Of a DNA stretch of 43,626 bases, positions 1 to 8,038 are shown piece by piece. Within the stretch, counting starts at the first letter, position 1; the number at the start of each line of letters is the position of its first letter. The position numbers and the translations under genes were made by a program. Origin of the DNA: an uncultured Oscillospiraceae bacterium (GTDB lineage Bacteria > Bacillota > Clostridia > Oscillospirales > JAAYXM01); NCBI GenBank assembly GCA_934446465.1, contig CAKSEF010000007.1:1-43626 (forward strand). The letters are read 5' to 3'. The notes below the pieces were generated by a model. That model was not told the origin of the DNA. It was given only the letters and a program-made list of their open reading frames with translations, and did not search any database.

Positions 1-443
1 TCTACGGTGCAGACCTCCGTAATGCAAACCTCTGCGGTGCAAACCTCCGCGGCGCAAACCTCTGCGGTGCAAACCTCCGCGGCGCAAACCTAGGCGGTGC
101 AAAGAACATCCCTTTTATTCCTTTGGTCTGCCCTGATACAGGGTCTTTTATCGCATACAAAAAGGCAAGCGGATACGTCGTTAAACTTCAAATTCCCGAA
201 GATGCAAAGCGTCTTTCTGCAACGAGCAGAAAATGTCGGTGCGACAAAGCGCAAGTTTTGGAAATTCAAAATGTTGACGGGACAACAGCCGATGTAACCG
301 AAGTCAGAAGTAGCTACGACAAGAATTTTATTTACAAAGTCGGAAAAACCGCATCGGTTGACAGTTTTGACGAGGACAGGTGGAATGAGTGTTCTACGGG
401 AATACATTTTTTCATCAATCGTCAGGAAGCGGTTGAATATTAG
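1..443 (+). CDS. Pentapeptide-repeat protein, C-terminal part
   Basis: The gene enters from the left edge, so its start is not visible. The first 35 or so codons are tandem pentapeptide units of the A(D/N)LxG type (GADLR, NANLC, GANLR, GANLC, GANLR, GANLG), which fold as a right-handed quadrilateral beta-helix. The underlying DNA is a 15-base repeat with some variation. After the repeats comes a globular tail of about 110 residues with no catalytic motif that I recognise; such tails are common on phage pentapeptide proteins. An internal TTG at 123 could be mistaken for a start, but the repeat frame runs straight through it. It stops 7 bases before the next start codon, consistent with one early phage operon. 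Family-level call is firm; the role is unknown. Confidence 0.75.
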   Translation, partial: YGADLRNANLCGANLRGANLCGANLRGANLGGAKNIPFIPLVCPDTGSFIAYKKASGYVVKLQIPEDAKRLSATSRKCRCDKAQVLEIQNVDGTTADVTEVRSSYDKNFIYKVGKTASVDSFDEDRWNECSTGIHFFINRQEAVEY

Positions 444-450
444 GAGCAAA

Positions 451-651
451 ATGGAGACGAAGAAAAATATCCACCTCCCGAGTTTTTGTAGGTATCTATA
501 CAAGACCGTATGGGATTATCTGCAAGATCCCGAACATCAGAAACAGTTTGAGGATTGGTATCTTAAAAAATACGGAAAACCATATCAGTGGAAAAGAGGA
601 TTTCCATGTCAAGAAACAAAAAAAGAAAATATTGGTACACAGGATATATAG
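451..651 (+). CDS. Small phage protein of unknown function
   Basis: A 66-residue protein starting at ATG 451, only 7 bases after the preceding stop, with a TAGGAG ribosome binding site. The frame is open further upstream, but the SD-spaced ATG is the better start. The protein is basic and aromatic-rich (YLYKTVWDYL, EDWYLKKYGKPYQW) and probably helical. Its last 46 bases overlap the start of the transglycosylase gene, whose SD lies inside it, suggesting translational coupling. I do not recognise a family. Confidence 0.55.
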   Translation: METKKNIHLPSFCRYLYKTVWDYLQDPEHQKQFEDWYLKKYGKPYQWKRGFPCQETKKENIGTQDI

Positions 652-1235
652 TTTTAGGCGTTATAATAGCGGTCAGTTTTGCAGCCGGATTGTTTGTCGG
701 TGCAACGGTGTTTACTGAACCGTCAGTATCGACAGCGCAACAGACAGAACAGCCGGAAAAGCAGATCTCAACGACAGAACCCATAATTATTGAGGACGCT
801 ACATATTGCAATATCCCATTGTCCGCCGATCTTCAAGATTATATCCGTTCTGTGTGTAAAGAATACAGTGTTCCGTGTGAATTGGTATACGCTATGATTG
901 AAGTGGAAAGCGGATATCAGCAAAATATTATAAGTTCAACCGGAGATTACGGGCTTATGCAAATCAATAAATGTAATCACGAATGGCTTGCTGACGAGTT
1001 AAATATTACAAACATTCTCGATCCCGAACAAAATATTCTTGCAGGCGTTTATTTGATTTCGGAACATCTCAAAGCGACTGACGGAGATATTACATTAGCG
1101 CTTATGCGATATAACTGCGGCGCAACGGGAGCAAGCCGCTTACAGGAACAAGGAATAAATTCAACCTCGTATACTGACAAGGTTGTGGCTGTTTATGAAA
1201 GAATAATCAAGGAGGAAAAACAAGATGTACGTTAA
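606..1235 (+). CDS. Membrane-anchored lytic transglycosylase (SLT domain)
   Basis: A 209-residue protein. I chose ATG 606 over an upstream in-frame ATG at 588 because AAGAGGA sits at the right distance before 606. Residues 14-36 form an uncleaved signal anchor after a basic start (MSRNKKRKYW), followed by a Thr/Gln-rich linker. From about residue 80 there is a goose-type SLT fold: the catalytic Glu is in AMIEVESGY, followed by GDYGLMQIN and later ALMRYNCG, all hallmark blocks of family 1 lytic transglycosylases. It should cleave peptidoglycan glycan strands outside the membrane. Its place among early genes, not with the tail or lysis genes, is unusual; it may act on the wall at entry or serve another purpose. 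The end overlaps the next gene by 11 bases. Confidence 0.85.
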   Translation: MSRNKKRKYWYTGYIVLGVIIAVSFAAGLFVGATVFTEPSVSTAQQTEQPEKQISTTEPIIIEDATYCNIPLSADLQDYIRSVCKEYSVPCELVYAMIEVESGYQQNIISSTGDYGLMQINKCNHEWLADELNITNILDPEQNILAGVYLISEHLKATDGDITLALMRYNCGATGASRLQEQGINSTSYTDKVVAVYERIIKEEKQDVR

Positions 1236-1350
1236 TCCGTTTTTTGCGGGAGTTCTTGCAACCATAGGCGTTGAACTCATCGTTTTACTCATACTGTTTT
1301 TTGTTTGCGCATTCAAAGCGGCAAGGAGGTCAGACGATGAAAAACATTGA
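1225..1350 (+). CDS. Small single-pass membrane protein
   Basis: A 41-residue ORF beginning at ATG 1225, preceded by AAGGAGG at 1209-1215 and overlapping the transglycosylase stop. Residues 8-30 are a continuous hydrophobic helix (GVLATIGVELIVLLILFFVC), followed by a basic/acidic tail (KAARRSDDEKH), giving a likely N-out, C-in topology. No family recognised. Good ribosome binding site, overlap on both sides and membrane character argue that it is real. Confidence 0.6.
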   Translation: MYVNPFFAGVLATIGVELIVLLILFFVCAFKAARRSDDEKH

Positions 1351-1414
1351 CGCAATTTTAACAGGGACAATTCTTTTTCTAATAATACTCTCCGCTATAA
1401 TCTGCGGGAGTTAA
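1337..1414 (+). CDS. 25-residue hydrophobic peptide
   Basis: ATG 1337 lies 8 bases after an AAGGAGG that is inside the preceding gene, and overlaps that gene's end. The peptide begins MKNIDAILTG and is then almost entirely hydrophobic (TILFLIILSAIICGS). Together with the preceding ORF it makes two tiny membrane proteins next to the transglycosylase. Function unknown; a two-component arrangement with the neighbouring membrane protein is possible but not shown. Confidence 0.5.
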   Translation: MKNIDAILTGTILFLIILSAIICGS

Positions 1415-1453
1415 CAAAAGAGCTTTTATAAACGTAATGTCAAGGAGTTTTAT

Positions 1454-1957
1454 ATGAGTATTTTTTCTGTTTCAAACGAAATACAAAATCTGCTTATGCA
1501 GGCAGAGGAAGAGGATATACCGCCCGAAGCGGTGGCGGACACGCTTGAAGCGCTCTATGCGGAGTTCAAGGAAAGGGCGGACGCAACGGCGTGCGTTATT
1601 AAAAATCTGACGGCGGAAGCAGACGCAATCAAGACGGAAGCCGCAAATATGCAGAAACGGGCGAAAGCGAAGCAGAAACTTGCAGACAGCCTTAAAGCAA
1701 TGCTTTCCGACGCGCTTATACAGAACGGTTTGGGAAGCCTTGAAACGGCGAGAAACAAGCTGACGTTCCGCAAGAGTTCCGTTGTGGACTGCGATACGGA
1801 AAAGTTCGTTGAATGGGCGATGTTCTATCACCGCGAGTTGCTGACGTTCAAAGATCCCGAACCGGACAAGAAAGCAATACGCGAAGCAATCAACACCTGG
1901 GGCGAAGAAGTCCCATACGCAAGAATAACCGAAAAGCAAAATTTACAGATAAAATAG
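1454..1957 (+). CDS. Siphovirus Gp157-like protein
   Basis: A 167-residue protein with AAGGAG before ATG 1454. It has the Gp157 layout: an acidic N-terminal helix (MQAEEEDIPPEAVADTLEAL), a long coiled coil (about residues 35-85, with TEAANMQKRAKAKQKLADSL), and a C-terminal part with the LTFRKSSVV motif and PDKKAIREAI. Gp157 proteins are linked to phage recombination/replication and resistance to some superinfecting phages in streptococci; mechanism is not settled. It begins the recombination-replication block and is followed 9 bases later by the Sak4-like ATPase, the usual order in siphophages. Confidence 0.85.
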   Translation: MSIFSVSNEIQNLLMQAEEEDIPPEAVADTLEALYAEFKERADATACVIKNLTAEADAIKTEAANMQKRAKAKQKLADSLKAMLSDALIQNGLGSLETARNKLTFRKSSVVDCDTEKFVEWAMFYHRELLTFKDPEPDKKAIREAINTWGEEVPYARITEKQNLQIK

Positions 1958-1966
1958 GAGGAAGAC

Positions 1967-2629
1967 ATGGGAATACCTGTACTTATCATCGGCAAAAGCG
2001 GCACGGGCAAATCAACGTCTCTGCGCAATATGCCCGCCGATACGGGAATAATCAATGTTATCGGAAAACCGCTGCCGTTCAAAACAAAAATCAAGCCCGT
2101 GCAGTATACGGATTACAACACAATCAAGTATGTGCTTGATAAAGCGAAAGGAACCAGGTTCGTTGTTGACGATGCGGGATACCTTATCACGGACGAGTTT
2201 ATGCGCGGGCACGGCAAAAGTCAGAGCGGGAGCAGCGTTTTTGACCTGTATAATAACATGGCAGACCATTTTTACGACCTTATCCGCTTTATAGCAACGA
2301 ACCTCGCCGAGGATAAAATAGTGTACATAATGATGCACGAAGATCAGAGCGAGACGTTCGGCACGGTTAAGCCGAAGACGATAGGCAAACTGCTTGACGA
2401 TAAAGTGTGCGTAGAGGGAATGTTTACCATTGTTCTGCGTTCGATGTGCGACGGCGGCAGATATTATTTCCGCACGCAGACGGACGGCTCGGACGTGGCA
2501 AAATCGCCGATAGGCATGTTTGACGCAAAAGAGATAGACAACGACCTTGCGGTTGTTGACAAGGCAATCAGAAAATACTACGAAACAGACAAAGTAAAGG
2601 AGACAAAGACAGATGAAAAAGATAAATGA
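1967..2629 (+). CDS. Sak4-like phage recombination ATPase
   Basis: A 220-residue P-loop ATPase with AGGAGG before its ATG. Walker A GKSGTGKST is at residues 9-17; a Walker B-like strand RFVVDDAGY follows near residue 65, and a later YIMMHEDQS strand has the position of a sensor. Size and compactness (one RecA/AAA-type core without extra domains) match the Sak4/AAA_24 family, single-strand annealing recombinases that work with a phage SSB. The C-terminus is a short charged tail (KETKTDEKDK). The next gene, overlapping by 17 bases, encodes a protein with an SSB-type tail, which supports the assignment. Confidence 0.75.
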   Translation: MGIPVLIIGKSGTGKSTSLRNMPADTGIINVIGKPLPFKTKIKPVQYTDYNTIKYVLDKAKGTRFVVDDAGYLITDEFMRGHGKSQSGSSVFDLYNNMADHFYDLIRFIATNLAEDKIVYIMMHEDQSETFGTVKPKTIGKLLDDKVCVEGMFTIVLRSMCDGGRYYFRTQTDGSDVAKSPIGMFDAKEIDNDLAVVDKAIRKYYETDKVKETKTDEKDK

Positions 2630-3143
2630 TTTTGAGAACATACAGTCCGCGGAGGAGTTCAAGCGTTTGCCCGCGGGCGGATACATAATCAAGATACTTA
2701 AAGTGACCGATCACCCCGATAAGGAATATCTTGAATGCGAGTATGACATAGCGGACGGCGAATTTAAGGACTATTTCGCGAACAGCAAATACCCGGGCAG
2801 ATTCTTCAAGTCGTATAAAGATAAGGCGCTGCCGTTCTTCAAGGGCTTCATAACGGCGATAGAGGACACCTGCGGAAACTTCAAGTTCGCCTTTGACGAA
2901 AAGCAACTTGAACGCAAGTTTGTGGGCGTTGTTCTCGGAGAAGAAGAGTATCGCAACGACAACGACGAAGTAAAGGTACGTCTGACGCCGACAATGTTTA
3001 TCAAAGGGCAGAAGATTCGCTCGGGAGATTTTAAGGTTCCGCCGCTGAAAAAAATCACGGAAACAGTTGCGTCGTCGAAGCCGTCGCTTAACGCAAGCGC
3101 AGCGGGGTTTGAGTATATCGACGATGACAAACTTCCTTTTTAA
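2613..3143 (+). CDS. Single-strand DNA-binding-like protein (DUF669-type)
   Basis: A 176-residue protein starting at ATG 2613, inside the end of the ATPase gene. The core is beta-rich (GGYIIKILKV, YLECEYDIADG, KFVGVVLGEEEY, VKVRLTPTMFI), consistent with an OB-like fold of the DUF669 kind. A low-complexity linker leads to the C-terminus DDDKLPF, closely matching the acidic tail with terminal Pro-Phe by which bacterial SSB recruits partners. It most likely coats single-stranded phage DNA and cooperates with the neighbouring ATPase and primase-helicase. Fold assignment is by pattern only. Confidence 0.7.
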   Translation: MKKINDFENIQSAEEFKRLPAGGYIIKILKVTDHPDKEYLECEYDIADGEFKDYFANSKYPGRFFKSYKDKALPFFKGFITAIEDTCGNFKFAFDEKQLERKFVGVVLGEEEYRNDNDEVKVRLTPTMFIKGQKIRSGDFKVPPLKKITETVASSKPSLNASAAGFEYIDDDKLPF

Positions 3144-3152
3144 GGAGGAGTT

Positions 3153-5654
3153 ATGAACATATCGACTTTACTTCCGTATCTTGACAAGGTAAAGCAGCGC
3201 AACGGGCAGTATGAAGCTGCTTGCCCGGTATGTCACTCCGACCATCATTTGTATGTCAAGGATGCGGGAGATAAAGTACTGATACATTGCCAGAAATGCG
3301 AGGCGGGATATGCCGAGGTGCTTGAAGCCCTCGGCATTGACGACAAGCAAGATGAGAAGCCTGTGGAGATAGAGCATTACGACCACATTTACCGCAGACC
3401 CGACGGCAGCGTTCAGTACGCAAAGACACGAATCAAATATTCAAACGGCAAGAAAAAATTCTCGTTTCACTATACGGACGAGAGCGGCAAAAAACATTTT
3501 ACGAAGCCAGAGGACGCAAACGCGCTTTACAACCTCGATGCGCTCCAACGCGCGGACGCAAAAACACGCTTGTATATCGTTGAGGGCGAAAAATGCGTTG
3601 ATGCTCTGACGCGTGCGGGGTGTCTTGCAACAACGACAAACACGGGCGGCGGTAACGGTACAATCAAGTTCACGGACGTTGACAGAGAATTGCTCGGAAA
3701 GTTCCGTGATAAGGTCATAATCCCCGACAATGACGAGGTGGGAGAAAAATACTGCAAGCACTTTCCCGACGCGAAAATACTGCGTCTGGCGGATATATGG
3801 GCGGATATCGGACCGAAAGGCGACATCGCGGATTATCTGCTGCGCGGGCTGCCGATAGAAGCCGTGAAAAATTACGACTTCAAAGAAGAAACGCCCGTTT
3901 CGGATATGACGAAAGAGCAGATTATAGACAAAAAGGTCTTTGAAAAACTCGTTCGTATTTCCGACGGTTTTGAAAGACAGCAGGCGGTTGCGGAGTTCCA
4001 GGTCAGAGCGACTGCGCTCGGCATGCGCAAAGCCTGGGACAACCTGTGGAAAACGTTTCAAATGAGTTTTTTCAAAGCAAACCGCAAGAGCGGGCAGCAG
4101 ACGTCTTTTGTTGACCAGCCCGTAGTTCTTGACTGCGGAGAGTGGACAGCAACGAATGCGGGCGTTTACAAAAGCGAGATGCAGAACGGAGACATACGCA
4201 CGGTTTACGCATCGGCTATCCCGATTTTGCCGACGGAACTGTTGACGAACGACGACACGGGTATAGACAAGATACGCATCGCTTATTACAGGGACAACAA
4301 ATGGCGAGACGTTATCGTGGAACGCGCCACGGCGGCAAATAACAGCAAAATCGTCGATTTGGCGAATAAGGGGATAGAAGTTACTTCCGACAACGCAAAA
4401 GCCCTTGTAAAGTACCTTTCCGAGTGCGTGACGCGAAATCTTGAAGCGTTGCCGCACCGAAAAGCAATATCGAGGCTCGGTTGGGTGGATAACTGCTTTA
4501 TGCCCTACGACGAGGGGCTTGTCTTTGACGGCGAAAAAGAAAACAAATATATCTATGATGCCGTGACGCAGAAAGGCAGCCTTGAACTGTGGGTCGAAAA
4601 AATGCGGGATCTGCGCGGCAAGTCGATGTACTTCCGTTTGCAGATGGACGCGTCGTTTGCTTCCGTCCTTGTCGAAAGGGTTCATGCGTTGCCTTTTGTG
4701 TTCCACTTATGGGGCGGTACGGGCAGCGGAAAAACGGTCGGTCTTATGGCGGCTATGTCCGTGTGGGGCAATCCCCGAATGGGCAAGATGTGCCGCACGA
4801 TGAACATGACGGCGAACAGCATGCTTTCAACTGCGGCGTTTCTGTGTCACCTTCCGTTTGCGGGCGACGAGTTGCAGACGATTAAAAGCAAGTGGGAGAA
4901 CTACGACAGCCTTATCATGAGACTGACCGAAGGCGTTGACCGAGGCAGAATGTCGTATGACAAAAACAAGGAAATGCGGAGTTGGAAAAACGCGTTTCTG
5001 TTCACGGGCGAAGAACCGTGCACGAAGCAAGGCAGCGGCGGAGGTGTAAAGAACCGCGTTATTGAGATAGAATGCGTGAATTCGGTTGTCAAGAACGGTA
5101 ACGAGGTTGTTTCTTTCGTCAATGAGAACTACGGATATGCGGGCGTTGAGTTTATCAAGAACCTGCGCAATGAAAAAAATTTGCAGGAGCAATACAACGA
5201 GTTATTCAGCGCGGTTATGCTCTTTGCCGACAGCACGGAAAAACAGGCAATGTCCATGGCTCTTATCCTGCTTGCGGACAGGCTTGCGGAAAAATATCTT
5301 TTCGGCGGTGAAGCCCTTGACGCGACGGACGTAAAGCAATTTCTTTGCTCCGTTAAAGAGGTCGATGTGTCCGAACGCGCATACGAGTTCATCATCAACC
5401 TTATTGCGCAGCGCAAAGAAAATTTTACTCCGTCCGCAAATGAGTGTTGGGGCAGAATCGAGGGCAAAGAGGTTCTGTTTGACAAATTTATACTGACGCG
5501 AGAACTGTCAAACGCGGGTTTTGAGTTCGACGCGGTTAAACGAAAATGGCGTTCGAGCGGCAAGATCGTCCCGGGCAATGACGGGAAATTGAGGTTGAAA
5601 ACTACTGTAAACGGTATACAAGGTTTTTATGTGAGAATAAAAACCTCACTTTAA
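3153..5654 (+). CDS. Primase-helicase: zinc finger, TOPRIM, DUF927 ATPase
   Basis: An 833-residue protein with AAGGAGG before ATG 3153. A zinc ribbon is formed by CPVC (24-27) and CQKC (46-49). A TOPRIM-like primase core follows, with EGEK at 144-147 and PDND at 191-194. From about residue 330 is a DUF927-type helicase domain with Walker A GGTGSGKT at 521-528 and NAFLFTGEEP later. It should prime and unwind DNA at the phage fork. The last codons run into a cluster of CCTCAC/CCCCAC repeats and an inverted repeat (AGGTTTTTAT at 5621 with ATAAAAACCT at 5637), a likely origin. Domain assignments are solid; exact activities are inferred. Confidence 0.85.
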   Translation: MNISTLLPYLDKVKQRNGQYEAACPVCHSDHHLYVKDAGDKVLIHCQKCEAGYAEVLEALGIDDKQDEKPVEIEHYDHIYRRPDGSVQYAKTRIKYSNGKKKFSFHYTDESGKKHFTKPEDANALYNLDALQRADAKTRLYIVEGEKCVDALTRAGCLATTTNTGGGNGTIKFTDVDRELLGKFRDKVIIPDNDEVGEKYCKHFPDAKILRLADIWADIGPKGDIADYLLRGLPIEAVKNYDFKEETPVSDMTKEQIIDKKVFEKLVRISDGFERQQAVAEFQVRATALGMRKAWDNLWKTFQMSFFKANRKSGQQTSFVDQPVVLDCGEWTATNAGVYKSEMQNGDIRTVYASAIPILPTELLTNDDTGIDKIRIAYYRDNKWRDVIVERATAANNSKIVDLANKGIEVTSDNAKALVKYLSECVTRNLEALPHRKAISRLGWVDNCFMPYDEGLVFDGEKENKYIYDAVTQKGSLELWVEKMRDLRGKSMYFRLQMDASFASVLVERVHALPFVFHLWGGTGSGKTVGLMAAMSVWGNPRMGKMCRTMNMTANSMLSTAAFLCHLPFAGDELQTIKSKWENYDSLIMRLTEGVDRGRMSYDKNKEMRSWKNAFLFTGEEPCTKQGSGGGVKNRVIEIECVNSVVKNGNEVVSFVNENYGYAGVEFIKNLRNEKNLQEQYNELFSAVMLFADSTEKQAMSMALILLADRLAEKYLFGGEALDATDVKQFLCSVKEVDVSERAYEFIINLIAQRKENFTPSANECWGRIEGKEVLFDKFILTRELSNAGFEFDAVKRKWRSSGKIVPGNDGKLRLKTTVNGIQGFYVRIKTSL

Positions 5655-5922
5655 CCCCACAAAAAACCCCACTTTTGCATTTTCAAAAATCCTTATATTT
5701 ACATAAAAACCTCACTTAACCCCACAAACCTCACTTATAATAACATTTCATATACGCGAAGCCACACGGTTTTCCCGTGTACGCTTGTATATAATATTTG
5801 AATATTCTGACCGAAAAAAAGTGGTCAAAGTGGGGTTTTTCCCATAACCGCAACGAAAAACACGCTTTTCAAGGTGGGGTTTTTAATTTATCGGTGGGGT
5901 TTCCACGAAAGGAGGTAAAAAA
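5621..5922. repeat. Iteron-like inverted repeat array, candidate phage origin
   Basis: The 268-base gap between the primase and helicase genes is packed with a six-base motif. CCYCAC occurs on the plus strand at 5644, 5655, 5667, 5710, 5720 and 5729, often flanked by A-rich and T-rich bases. The inverted form GTGGGG, each followed by TT or TTTT, occurs at 5830, 5874 and 5894. Between the two arms is an AT-rich stretch (TATATAATATTTGAATATTC near 5788-5807) and a small hairpin ACACGG-TTTTC-CCGTGT at 5764-5780. A perfect 10-base inverted repeat flanks 5621-5646. Repeats of opposite orientation around an AT-rich core next to a primase fit a replication origin, though an operator array is possible. 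Confidence 0.6.
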
Positions 5923-7299
5923 ATGGAATTACGAGATTATCAGCAACGCATGATTGACGATATTCGGTACAGTATGAGAACGGGTAAGCGGTCGATATGC
6001 GCGGTTCTCGGTTGCGGCGGTGGGAAATCCGTTATACAGGGGGATATATCCCGACAAACGACAGAGAAAGGAAACAGGGTTTTGTTTCTTGTTCATCGGC
6101 AGGAACTGTGCGGACAGATAACGGCTACGTTCGAACGGTGCGGAGTAAATTTTGACCTGTGCGACGTGATGATGGTTCAGACGGCGACGCGGCGGCTTTC
6201 AAAACTTCCGAAACCGTCACTTATAATCACCGACGAATGTCACCATGCTCTCTCAAACAGTTATACACGCATTTATGATTACTTTCCCGATGCGGTTCGG
6301 CTCGGATTTACGGCAACGCCGTGCCGAATGAATGAGGGCGGGTTGGGAAAGGTCTTTGACGACCTTGTCATAGGACCGTCAACGGAGTGGCTGATAGAAA
6401 ATCATTATCTTTCGTCGTATGAATATTTTTCCGTCAAACTTGCGGACGCTTCGGGCGTAGCGGTCAAGCGCGGAGATTATGACGCGGTGGCACTTGCAGA
6501 GATAATGGAGCAAACGAAGATCTACGGCGACACGGTCGAGAACTGGAAGAACATAGCAAACGGAAAACAGACCATAGTTTACTGCGCTTCGGTCAAAGCC
6601 TCGAAAGCGACTGCGGAGGAGTTCCGCAAAGCGGGAATAAGCGCGGCGCACATTGACGGAACAACGCCGAAAGCGGAGCGTGAAAACCTTGTTGAAGATT
6701 TTCGGCAAGGCAGGATAACGGTTTTGTCAAACGTTGAGTTGTTCGGCGAGGGATTTGATGTGCCTGACTGCGAAGCGGTGGTTTTGCTTCGACCGACAAA
6801 AAGCCTGACGCTGTTTATACAGCAAAGTATGCGCTCAATGCGCTACAAGGACGGCAAAACAGCCCTGATAATAGACCATGTGGGAAATGTATTCCTGCAC
6901 GGCTTCCCCGACGATATGCGCGAATGGACGCTTGCGGCAAAGAGAAAAAAGACCGAGACGAAAATCAAGGTCAAGCAATGTCCCGACTGTTATCGCGTTG
7001 TGCCGAGCAACTGCAAAATATGCCCCGAATGCGGTCACGACTGGACGGCGGAAGTCGAGAAAGAAGAACGTGCGGAGAGGGAACGCAAACAAGCGGAACT
7101 TACAAGATTGAACAAGGCGGAATATATGCGTACCGCGCCGCGTGACGGGTGGAAGAAACTGAAAACGTGGGACGACCTTGTTTTATGGCAGAAGGAACAC
7201 GGATTCAAATTCCAATGGTGCATACACAAAGCCGTTGAACTCCGTATCAGAATGCCGTCGCGATATGCGTATTACGCGGAAAGGATCTTAGGTATATGA
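5923..7299 (+). CDS. SF2 DEAD/DEAH-type helicase with C-terminal zinc ribbon
   Basis: A 458-residue helicase with AGGAGG before ATG 5923. The Q-tip-like start RDYQQRMIDD is followed by Walker A GCGGGKS (30-36), DECHH (105-109), motif III-like GFTATP (129-134), and C-lobe motifs VIYCAS-like IVYCAS, HIDGTTP and the QQSMRSMRYKDGK arginine-finger block. A four-cysteine zinc ribbon CPDC...CPEC lies near 353-370, followed by a basic helix. This arrangement is typical of siphophage helicases that act in replication or recombination. The stop overlaps the next gene's ATG by four bases, so the two are co-translated. Confidence 0.88.
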   Translation: MELRDYQQRMIDDIRYSMRTGKRSICAVLGCGGGKSVIQGDISRQTTEKGNRVLFLVHRQELCGQITATFERCGVNFDLCDVMMVQTATRRLSKLPKPSLIITDECHHALSNSYTRIYDYFPDAVRLGFTATPCRMNEGGLGKVFDDLVIGPSTEWLIENHYLSSYEYFSVKLADASGVAVKRGDYDAVALAEIMEQTKIYGDTVENWKNIANGKQTIVYCASVKASKATAEEFRKAGISAAHIDGTTPKAERENLVEDFRQGRITVLSNVELFGEGFDVPDCEAVVLLRPTKSLTLFIQQSMRSMRYKDGKTALIIDHVGNVFLHGFPDDMREWTLAAKRKKTETKIKVKQCPDCYRVVPSNCKICPECGHDWTAEVEKEERAERERKQAELTRLNKAEYMRTAPRDGWKKLKTWDDLVLWQKEHGFKFQWCIHKAVELRIRMPSRYAYYAERILGI

Positions 7300-7607
7300 A
7301 CGAAACAGACTGGATGCACGAAGTGATGATGTATCTTTCGGAGCGAGGTTACAAGGTGTTCCGAACGAATGTCGGCAAGGTCAGACTTGCGGACGGGAGA
7401 TTTTTTGATACGGGACTGCCGAAAGGGTTTTCCGACCTGTTTGCCGTCAAAGACGGTCGGGCGTATTTTTTTGAAACAAAGGTCAAACCGTATAAGCCGA
7501 CAAAAGAACAACTGATATTTCTTTCGGCAATGCGCCGTGCCGGCTGCAAGGCGGGCATAGCGTATACGATCGAAGACGTGGAGGAGATTATAAATGATAA
7601 GATATGA
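7296..7607 (+). CDS. VRR-NUC domain nuclease
   Basis: A 103-residue single-domain protein. Residues QRGY-like ERGYKVFRTN, then GLPKGFSDLFAV and YFFETKVKPYKPT give the PD-(D/E)xK core: Asp in GFSDLF and E-x-K in FFETKVK. VRR-NUC proteins in phages are Holliday junction or flap nucleases next to helicases. ATGA overlap with the helicase upstream and a 14-base overlap with the next gene place it inside the replication operon. Length is normal for the family. Confidence 0.85.
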   Translation: MNETDWMHEVMMYLSERGYKVFRTNVGKVRLADGRFFDTGLPKGFSDLFAVKDGRAYFFETKVKPYKPTKEQLIFLSAMRRAGCKAGIAYTIEDVEEIINDKI

Positions 7608-7794
7608 ATCGGACTGTGTGGGCTGTGCCGACGGCTGCCACGGCTGCGGGCTGAAAAGAGAAACGCCGCACCTTTATTGCGACGAGTGCGGCGAAGAGGC
7701 GGATAAACTGTATAAGTTTACCGACGGTCGCGAGTTGTGCGCGGATTGCTTGACGGAGGAATTTGAGGAGGTGACCGTGGACGATGACTTGTAA
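7594..7794 (+). CDS. Small zinc-ribbon protein
   Basis: A 66-residue acidic protein with ten cysteines arranged mostly in CxxC or CxxxC pairs: CVGCADGCHGCG at the start, YCDECGEE in the middle, LCADCLTEE at the end. Two zinc sites are likely. It overlaps genes on both sides. No catalytic motif; probably a nucleic-acid or protein adaptor. First of three consecutive small Cys-rich phage proteins. Confidence 0.65.
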   Translation: MIRYESDCVGCADGCHGCGLKRETPHLYCDECGEEADKLYKFTDGRELCADCLTEEFEEVTVDDDL

Positions 7795-8038
7795 GGATTG
7801 CATTCATTGCAAAGTGTGTAAACGCTATGAACAGTTTGAAGATTGTGAAGATTATCAAGAAAGGTTTGCTTTGAAAGCACTACTGTATGCGGCAATGAAA
7901 AGTAAGCCGTATAAGTATGACGGATTTTTTCTTGAAAGAACCGAACTCGGAGGCGTAAAAGAAATTTCGTTTAGAAAAGCCGCAGAAATAGTTTCGGAGA
8001 AACTTTGTCAGTTTGTAAGTGAGGAGAAGAAAAAATGA
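7784..8038 (+). CDS. Small Cys-rich N-terminus protein, function unknown
   Basis: An 84-residue ORF starting at ATG 7784 and overlapping the previous gene by 11 bases. The start MTCKDCIHCKVCKRY has four closely spaced cysteines, with one more in FEDCEDYQ, then a basic helical part. A zinc knuckle is likely. The start codon of the next gene overlaps its stop. Confidence 0.6.
   Translation: MTCKDCIHCKVCKRYEQFEDCEDYQERFALKALLYAAMKSKPYKYDGFFLERTELGGVKEISFRKAAEIVSEKLCQFVSEEKKK

Noticed and set aside
1..115. Short tandem repeats that look like a CRISPR or minisatellite
   Set aside because: The 15-base unit codes for A(D/N)LxG pentapeptides in an open frame that continues into a normal protein; there are no spacers.
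3441..4706. Long minus-strand ORF of 421 codons
   Set aside because: Entirely antisense to the primase-helicase gene, no ribosome binding site, and the translation is rich in Cys, His, Arg and Phe with no motifs: a shadow frame.
5644..5899. CRISPR-like array of CCYCAC motifs
   Set aside because: Motifs are only six bases, irregularly spaced and in two orientations; this fits iterons or operators, not a CRISPR array.
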